Shown: piece by piece, positions 7,973 through 12,968 of the stretch
Layout: each line of letters begins with the position of its first letter
Position numbering within the stretch: position 1 is the first letter of the stretch
NCBI GenBank assembly: GCA_014904985.1
Contig: MU129130.1
Coordinates: 1-12,968 of the forward strand
Source: Hydnum rufescens UP504
Lineage: Eukaryota > Basidiomycota > Agaricomycetes > Cantharellales > Hydnaceae
Direction: 5' to 3'
DNA length: 12,968 bases
Translations under genes and position numbers: made by a program
Notes under the pieces: model-generated
The model's database searches: none
Told to the model about the DNA's origin: nothing
What the model saw: only the letters and a program-made list of their open reading frames with translations

Positions 7973-9095
7973 CCGAAACCGACTCATCCCTCCACTATGA
8001 CTCGGTGTCCACCAGCACTCGTGCTTCTTCTTTGTCTCAGTACTCTGTCTCTGAGATGGAGTTTTACTACTCGGGCCTGCCCTCTAGCCCCAAACTAGTT
8101 TACCGTACGGGTACGCCGTGGACGAAGCCTACTGGACTCGAGGCCTACCGCGAGCTCAAAGAACACCGCGCGGTCTTCGGCCGCAAGCTGGACTCTGTCT
8201 GGAAGCAGTTGGGTCCAGAGGTTTCCTAGATTCTGTAGGTGTTTTGTGGACGACCATAGACGTCATTCGCTTTGGGAAGGGAGAGGCCTGTGGGCCCTGT
8301 CGTCCTTTGGGTCGGAGTTACTCCTAAGAGTCTCTCCAGTGAGGATGCTCACACCGCGGCGCAGAGCTGCCTCGACCTTCTCAAGAAGTTCGAAATCACC
8401 GACGTCGAAGTCGAGTTCCGGGAGTCCATCTACACCCAGTCAGCTGGTCCCAGCCTCCTCAAACCCGTTTCCAACTTAGACCTGACTGTCGACGTTTGCG
8501 ACCCTCTTACTCCCGCGCTTGGGCTCTCTATCACCACCCAAGCCACACCTCATGCTGAGGGTACGGGGGGATTCTACCTCACCGAAGGTGGCAATAGCAA
8601 GAAAGTCTTGCTCGTAGCTCGCCATGTCCTCTTTCCACTAAAGTCTGACCTCAACTACACCCACACAAACATCAGTGCACCTCGTCGTAACGTCCTCCTT
8701 CTTGGCACCCAGGCATTCAACAACCTCGTCAAAACCGTCGAGATCAAGATCGAATCACGTGGCATAGCGGCCGAGATCTATGGTCGGGAGATTGAGGGGT
8801 TGCAGGAGAGGGAGGCTGGCGAGGACAATTATGATGTTAAGAAGGCTACACGGGGCGGAAGACCGCTCAAGGGTTGTTGGATGATGCGAACGAGGCAATC
8901 GAAGCCCTTGATGAGTTCCGTCGACGAAGTCATGAAGAACTGGAAGCCTGAAAGCCACTGCATCTTAGGCCACATCATCACTCCCTCCTCTCACTTTCGA
9001 CGCTGGCATGGAAGGTTTCACTGAAGACTATGCCGTTGTCGAGCTCGACAGCTCCAAGATCGCGAAGACCTTTATGGGCAATGTGATTGACCTAG

Positions 9096-9150
9096 GTACA
9101 TCATCGTGGCCTATCTTACTAAGGTCATCTAGCCTAACTATAACATCTAG
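9096..9150 (+). other. Second intron of protease-like gene, copy A (55 bases)
   Basis: The donor is GTACAT, with CTAAC branch-like at 9134-9138 and ATCTAG acceptor. Splicing turns VIDLG into VIDLGTKIPGDDFTRKMYPR, which joins two frames that each continue well. Copy B has the same intron at 12609-12664. Confidence 0.75.
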
Positions 9151-9610
9151 GTACAAAGATACCAGGCGACGACTTCACAAGAAAGATGTACCCCCGCCGC
9201 GACGCCGCCACGACTTTTAAATATCCCCGTGGCCGCCTCCTCAAGCTTCAAGGTCTTATCACGGAACACCAGATGAGAACCCGCGACTGCAGCGGTGAAT
9301 CGTGCCTCTTCGTTATAAAGAATGGCAAAACCACTGGGGTCACCATAGGTCGTGCTAGTGGCATCTTCTCCTTCATTCGCCAGCGCTTTGACGATGGCAC
9401 TCACCGGACGTCGATGGAATGGGCGATCATCCCCTACGACAAGCAGTAAGGGGCGTTCTCTGCCCCCGGTGATTCGGGCTCTGTCATCGTTGATGGCCGC
9501 GGACGTTTTGGGGGCCTCCTCGCCGGCGGTGCCGCAACACGGATTCTTCGGATATCACATACGCAACGCCCCTCTTCTGGCTCTTGCCGCGCAGCCGTTA
9601 GGAATAGAAA

Positions 9611-9631
9611 AAAGGAAAGGAAAGGAAAGAA
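9611..9631 (+). repeat. Short GGAAA tandem run
   Basis: A purine-only run with GGAAA repeated three times lies just behind the last recognisable codon of the copy A gene. It is a simple low-complexity tract. Confidence 0.6.
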
Positions 9632-9912
9632 ACAAGACAAATCTGGACCATGAGTCCACTAGTCCAGGGCCTTAGGCCATGGCTGGATAGAGGTAGGCAC
9701 CAGGAATCCCATTTTTCTGGACTCTACCCACGGTGTAGACCCCGGACTGGTAGACTTGTTGTTTAGGTTCTTCCCGTTTCTTTCCTCTTCCTCTTTGTGC
9801 ACCTGACAGCTTTGATATGATTAGGTGGACCGTTGGACATGTCTACTGAACACACAACACATTGGATTACTCATCTTATGATAGCTTCTTGTTTTTCTCC
9901 GACACTAGCAAC

Positions 9913-9940
9913 TTACTGTAATCATATTACTGCAATCATA
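9913..9940. repeat. Two tandem 14-base units
   Basis: TTACTGTAATCATA is followed directly by TTACTGCAATCATA, with one difference. It lies about 100 bases ahead of the left border of copy B. Confidence 0.75.
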
Positions 9941-9980
9941 TACCATCCCCTTGGTGCCGCGACTTGGCTTGGCATGGCTT

Positions 9981-10038
9981 AGACTTGACTTCGGGCGACT
10001 CCACAGGACTTCAGAGAGACTTGACTTCGACTGACTCC
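9981..10038. repeat. Near-identical 22-base direct repeats beside the copy B border
   Basis: AGACTTGACTTCGGGCGACT is echoed by AGACTTGACTTCGACTGACT 36 bases later (starts at 9981 and 10017); both continue with CC. The second ends only five bases before the sharp left border of copy B, so it may mark an unstable or recombination-prone site. Confidence 0.65.
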
Positions 10039-10636
10039 GAGTCCTGCTCATTTTCTTCCTTTGATCCTTTTCTCAAGATATCAGTATCTATACCTTAGAT
10101 ACCCCTCCCGTCTACACTACAATACCCACCACTTAATTCACTTCATTTTGAGATCAGGGCCAACAATGATGAGAGTTTCGCATGACAGACATTTGTCAAG
10201 GACAGACAGGATATTAGAAAATTGCTAGTCTTGCAAATAACTCACTATGAAACATGGAAAGGTTATAAACTCACGAAGCCGGGTGCCTGAACCAAGAGCC
10301 TAACTTGGAGGGCGCGGTAGGCCTCGAACAAGCCGGGGGAGGTTTTCAGATGCATCCTGGTAATAATGAGGATGTGCAGACATAGCATCTCCTCTCTCGG
10401 TTGACAGCATGGTACCGCATGGCTCAAAATTCGAACTGACTCGGTTCTTCCTTCAAAAAGCGCTACCCTCCGGAAGAGTATTAGCGCGAAGACGATAAGG
10501 CAGAAAAGCGAATAGCATGGGCCACGTGCATATATTCTCTATCCAGCGACTTGGGAACGAGGACGGCCCCGACAGGGTGGGCGATGCTATCCGAAGCGAA
10601 CACGAGGGGAGGCATCCACATCGTCGGGGAACGAGT

Positions 10637-10659
10637 CCATACTGCTGATTACAGTATGG
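10637..10659. repeat. Perfect inverted repeat, copy B
   Basis: The arms CCATACTG and CAGTATGG and the 7-base loop are identical to those of copy A at 7079-7101, although bases on either side have changed. Confidence 0.6.
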
Positions 10660-11163
10660 AGACTAGAATCTCCACGTCCGACGGCGTCCGAAACCCTCAG
10701 ATGACAGATGTTTGTTATTGCTGGAATAGGGATACACGGCAGGGAGTTGAGTTCTAGGACCAGTTTCCCGCAGGAAAGGAGCGAACACCCCAGAGGTTTG
10801 GAAATAAGTGGACCCTGACGCGGAACGAGTATAGCATGAGGCACGAGCATTGAAGATCGTCGTTGTCTAGCCCAGAACATAGGGAGAGGAAGAGAGCCCA
10901 ACAATTCAGTGTTGTATCTTTGGCACCTCCATTCCTTTGCAAAGCCGCCAGTCGACATTGGCCTTCGCGAAAGTCGCTCATCGCCCATCCAAGCAGACTG
11001 GGTTGCGTGATCATGCCAGACACGTCATCCCTTGGAGCCCTCGAACCGTGCAGACGTAATGACCTGAGCTGCAATGTGTAAAAGAGACCCGAAGAAGATG
11101 ACAGAGCGCTCGAATCGCAAGATCGATTGGCGAGGCAATGAGCCAAGCGGATCAAGAAGAAAT

Positions 11164-11172
11164 CTTATAAGG
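11164..11172 (+). promoter_or_regulatory. Possible TATA element, copy B
   Basis: CTTATAAGG is kept about 273 bases ahead of the ATG at 11437, as in copy A. This is tentative for the same reason of distance. Confidence 0.2.
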
Positions 11173-11455
11173 AAAGACGACACGAGCTAGCTAGCGACGA
11201 GAAAGCGCAGGTTCCGTTCAGAGAGCTCTAGAACTCGGCAGAGAAGTCCATAGCTTTCACTATCAGAATCCCGAAATTTACCTATGTTCTTGGTCAAAAC
11301 TGCCCCCAAAATACCGGAATTGGGATACCTGTTGGTCTAGTATTCGCAGCAGTGCATCCTCCAGCAGTTATTTCCATCCGGAAGGTGTGTTCAAAATGAA
11401 TGGCGCCGAATTCCTGGTTCCTGTTTTTACCTCCAAATGACTGAGGTGGCTGATT

Positions 11456-11516
11456 GTAAGTTACCCTCTCATTTTTCCATTTCTCAATGATTACTCTTTG
11501 TCACTATCTGCATTAG
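11456..11516 (+). other. First intron of protease-like gene, copy B (61 bases)
   Basis: The donor is GTAAGT and the acceptor TGCATTAG, with the same length and position as in copy A. Base changes inside the intron leave the splice signals intact. Confidence 0.6.
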
Positions 11517-12608
11517 CCGAAACCGACTCATCCCTCCACTATGACTCGGTGTCCACCAGCACTAGTGCTTCTTCTTTGTCTCAGTACTCTGTCTCTGAGG
11601 TGGAGTTTTACTCTCGGGCCTGCCCTCTAGCCCCAAACTAGTTTACCGTGCGGGATACGCCGTGGACGAGGCTACTGGACTCGAGGCCTACCGCGAGCTC
11701 AAAGAACACGCGCGCGGTCTTCGCCACAAGCTGGACTGTCTGGAAGCAGTGGGTCCAGAGGTTTACAACCTCCTAGATTCTGTAGGTGTTTTGTGGACGA
11801 CCATAGACGTCATTCGCTTTGGGAGGGAGAGGCTGTGGGCCCTGTCGTCCTTTGGGTGGAGTTACTCCTAAGAGTCTCTCCAGTGAGGATGCTCACACCG
11901 CGGCGCAGAGCTGCCTCGACCTTCTCAAGAAGTTCGAAATCACCAACGTCGAAGTCGAGTTCCGGGAGTCCATCTACACCCAGTCAGCTGGTCCCAGCCT
12001 CCCTCAAACCCGTTTCCAACTTAAGACCCGACTGTCGACGTTTGCGGCCCTCTTACTCCCGCGCTTGGGCTCTATTGCCACCCAAGCCACATCTCATGCT
12101 GAGGGTACGGGGGGGATTCTACCTCGCCGAAGGTGGCAATAGCAAGAAGTCTTGCTCGTAGCCCGCCATGTCCTCTTTCCACTAAAGTCTGACCTCAACT
12201 ACACCTACACAAACATCAGTGCACCTCATTCGTAACGTCCTCCTTCTTTGGCCCCCAGCATTCAACAACCTCGTCGAATCGTCAGATCAAGATCGAATCA
12301 CGTGGCATAGCGGCCGAGATTTATGGTGGGAAGATTGAGGGCTTGCAGGAGAGGGGGGGTGGCGAGGACAATGATGATGTTAAGAAAGCTACACGGGAGC
12401 GGAAGACGCTCAGGGGTTGTTGGATGATGCGAACGAGGCAATCGAAGCCCTTGATGAGTTCCGCGACGAAGTCATGAAGAACTGGAAGCCTGAAAGCCAC
12501 CGCATCTTAGGCCACTCGAGGATGGAGGTTTCACCGAAGACTATGCCGTTGTCGAGCTCGACAGCTCCAAGATCGCGAAGACCTTTATGGGCAATGTGAT
12601 TGACCTAG

Positions 12609-12664
12609 GTACATCATCGTTACCTATCCTTACTAAGGCCATCTAGCCTAACTATAACATCTAG
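12609..12664 (+). other. Second intron of protease-like gene, copy B (56 bases)
   Basis: The donor is GTACAT, with a CTAAC branch-like site and ATCTAG acceptor, one base longer than in copy A. It again joins VIDLG to TKIPGDDFTRKM. Confidence 0.75.
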
Positions 12665-12968
12665 GTACAAAGATACCAGGCGACGACTTCACAAGAAAGA
12701 TGTGCCCCCGCCGTGACGCCGCAACGACTTTAAATATCCCCGTGGCCGCCTCCTCAAGCTTCAAGGTCTTATCACGGAACACCAGATGAGAAACCCGGTT
12801 TCGACCGCAGCGGTGAATCGTGCCTCTTCGTTATAAAGAATGGCAAAACCACTGGGGTCACCATAGGCCGTGCTAGTGCATCTTCTCCTTCATTCGCCAG
12901 CGCTTTGACGATGGCACTCACCGGACGTCGATGGAATGGGCGATCATCCCCTACGACAAGCCAGTTCA

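Larger units (their letters stand above)
6499..9447 (+). repeat. Large direct repeat, copy A
   Basis: From CTGCTCATTTTCTTCC at 6499 to CCCCTACGACAAG just before 9444, this segment matches 10044-12968 nearly base for base, in the same orientation. Most of the match is well above 90 percent by eye, with scattered small indels. The left border is sharp: the bases before 6499 and before 10044 are unrelated. Homology certainly reaches about 9447, where copy B runs into the window end, so the true right border cannot be seen. Copy A carries an upstream block and a complete but broken protease-like gene. Confidence 0.93.
7893..9601 (+). pseudogene. Chymotrypsin-fold-like serine protease, copy A, broken
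   Basis: The proposed start is the ATG at 7893, giving MTEVAD and then, after a 61-base intron, a Ser-rich N-terminus (TDSSLHYDSVSTSTRASSLS). A charged helix follows (EAYRELKEHRAVFGRKL), then VLWTTIDVIRFG and VVLWVGVTPKSL. The putative catalytic His is in LLVARHVLFP (codon 8623-8625) and the Asp in EDYAVVELD (9026-9028). The Ser is in APGDSGSVIVDG (9474-9476), followed by a late motif ITYATPLFWLL. Between His and Asp lies a charged, coiled-coil-like insert (EIEGLQEREAGED, ANEAIEALDEF). I know this arrangement from uncharacterised Agaricomycete proteins; the substrate is unknown. Lesions are a 7-base deletion making TAG at 8227-8229, shifts near 8290, 8850, 8915 and 8988, a TAA at 9447-9449 and a shift near 9533. 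The end at TAG 9599-9601 seems earlier than in the family. Confidence 0.6.
9602..10043. other. Spacer between the broken copy A gene and copy B
   Basis: No gene is visible. The spacer begins with a purine run rich in GGAAA. It then has a segment full of short complementary pieces around 9640-9760 (for example GTCCACTAGTCCAG against CCGGACTGGTAGAC), a pyrimidine-rich run near 9770-9797, an AT-rich part and two short direct repeats next to the border of copy B. It probably holds the 3' untranslated and flanking DNA of the copy A gene. If the duplication is a simple tandem one, this stretch is the right end of the repeated unit. Confidence 0.45.
10044..11436. other. Upstream block of copy B, no recognisable gene
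   Basis: This is the counterpart of the block before the copy A gene. Minus-strand open frames (10587-10988 and 10754-11155) overlap each other and are split relative to copy A by small indels, which argues against a conserved minus-strand protein. The conserved hairpin lies at 10637-10659 and the TATA-like element at 11164-11172. The most conserved part is the last few hundred bases before the ATG at 11437, which suits a promoter and leader. Confidence 0.45.
10044..12968 (+). repeat. Large direct repeat, copy B (runs off the window)
   Basis: This is the second copy of the segment that starts at 6499, in the same orientation and offset by 3,545 bases. It carries the same upstream block and protease-like gene. 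Differences include an extra piece of about 20 bases near 10370-10390, a loss of about 29 bases near 12515 and many one-base indels. It is still matching when the window ends. Confidence 0.93.
11437..12968 (+). pseudogene. Chymotrypsin-fold-like serine protease, copy B, broken and 3' truncated by window
   Basis: The start is the ATG at 11437, with the same 19-base first exon and introns as copy A. Recognisable pieces are the Ser-rich N-terminus, EVYNLLDSVGVLWTTIDV, VTPKSLSSEDAHTAAQSCL, the His motif ARHV (codon 12167-12169), LLDDANEAIEALDEFRDEV, the Asp motif EDYAVVELD (codon 12539-12541) and VIDLG before the second intron. The window stops just before the expected GDSGS serine motif. Lesions differ from those in copy A: one-base losses near 11612, near 11730 and 11750, and near 12148, 12405 and 12731, a 29-base loss near 12515 and a rearranged stretch near 12795. 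Copy B keeps the YNLLDS residues that copy A lost. Each copy alone is unlikely to make a full protein. Confidence 0.55.

Noticed and set aside
6499..12968. The large direct repeat as the long terminal repeats of a retroelement
   Set aside because: The copies are about 3 kb, carry a spliced host-type gene and lie only about 600 bases apart, with no reverse transcriptase, primer-binding site or polypurine tract plan between them.
7893..12968. Repeat-induced point mutation as the cause of damage
   Set aside because: Transitions between the copies go both ways and many lesions are indels; there is no one-sided excess of C-to-T changes or new stops from it.

Overview
The window looks like nuclear DNA from a filamentous basidiomycete, most likely an Agaricomycete. 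The support is three short introns of 52 to 61 bases with GTACGT/GTAAGT donors, CTAAT/CTAAC branch-like sites and TAG acceptors, seen in genes whose protein families I know from mushroom-forming fungi. The assignment rests on family recognition and intron style; there is no rRNA, tRNA or other taxonomic marker in the window.

Layout. (1) Positions 1-2390 hold a tandem array of about seventeen 138-base (46-residue) tetratricopeptide-like units on the + strand. The array is cut by the left window edge and carries a few 1-2 base frameshifts. It decays to the right (2391-2720), and a displaced remnant of the same array sits at 3219-3545. (2) Positions 3546-5182 hold no gene I can recognise. (3) Positions 5183-6453 hold a broken gene of an unnamed basidiomycete family with an Asn-Cys-Phe-Trp-Phe motif and a charged coiled-coil tail. 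It has one clear intron and about seven lesions. (4) From 6499 a segment of about 3.5 kb begins and is repeated in direct orientation from 10044 to the window end. Each copy holds about 1.4 kb of upstream DNA and a + strand gene with two introns. Its product has the three catalytic-motif regions of a chymotrypsin-fold serine protease (ARHV, DYAVVELD, APGDSGS), with a coiled-coil-like insert between the His and Asp motifs. Both copies are broken, but mostly at different places.

How it fits together. Every recognisable gene belongs to a repeated or expanded fungal family, and almost all are damaged. This is typical of an accessory, fast-evolving region. The TPR array is strikingly clean at the DNA level compared with its neighbours and has a few positions that vary between units, as in the repeat domains of fungal NOD-like receptors. 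No NACHT, NB-ARC or CHAT domain is visible, so such a link is only inference. Much of the damage is single-base insertion or deletion, so poor assembly polishing is a serious alternative to true pseudogene decay.
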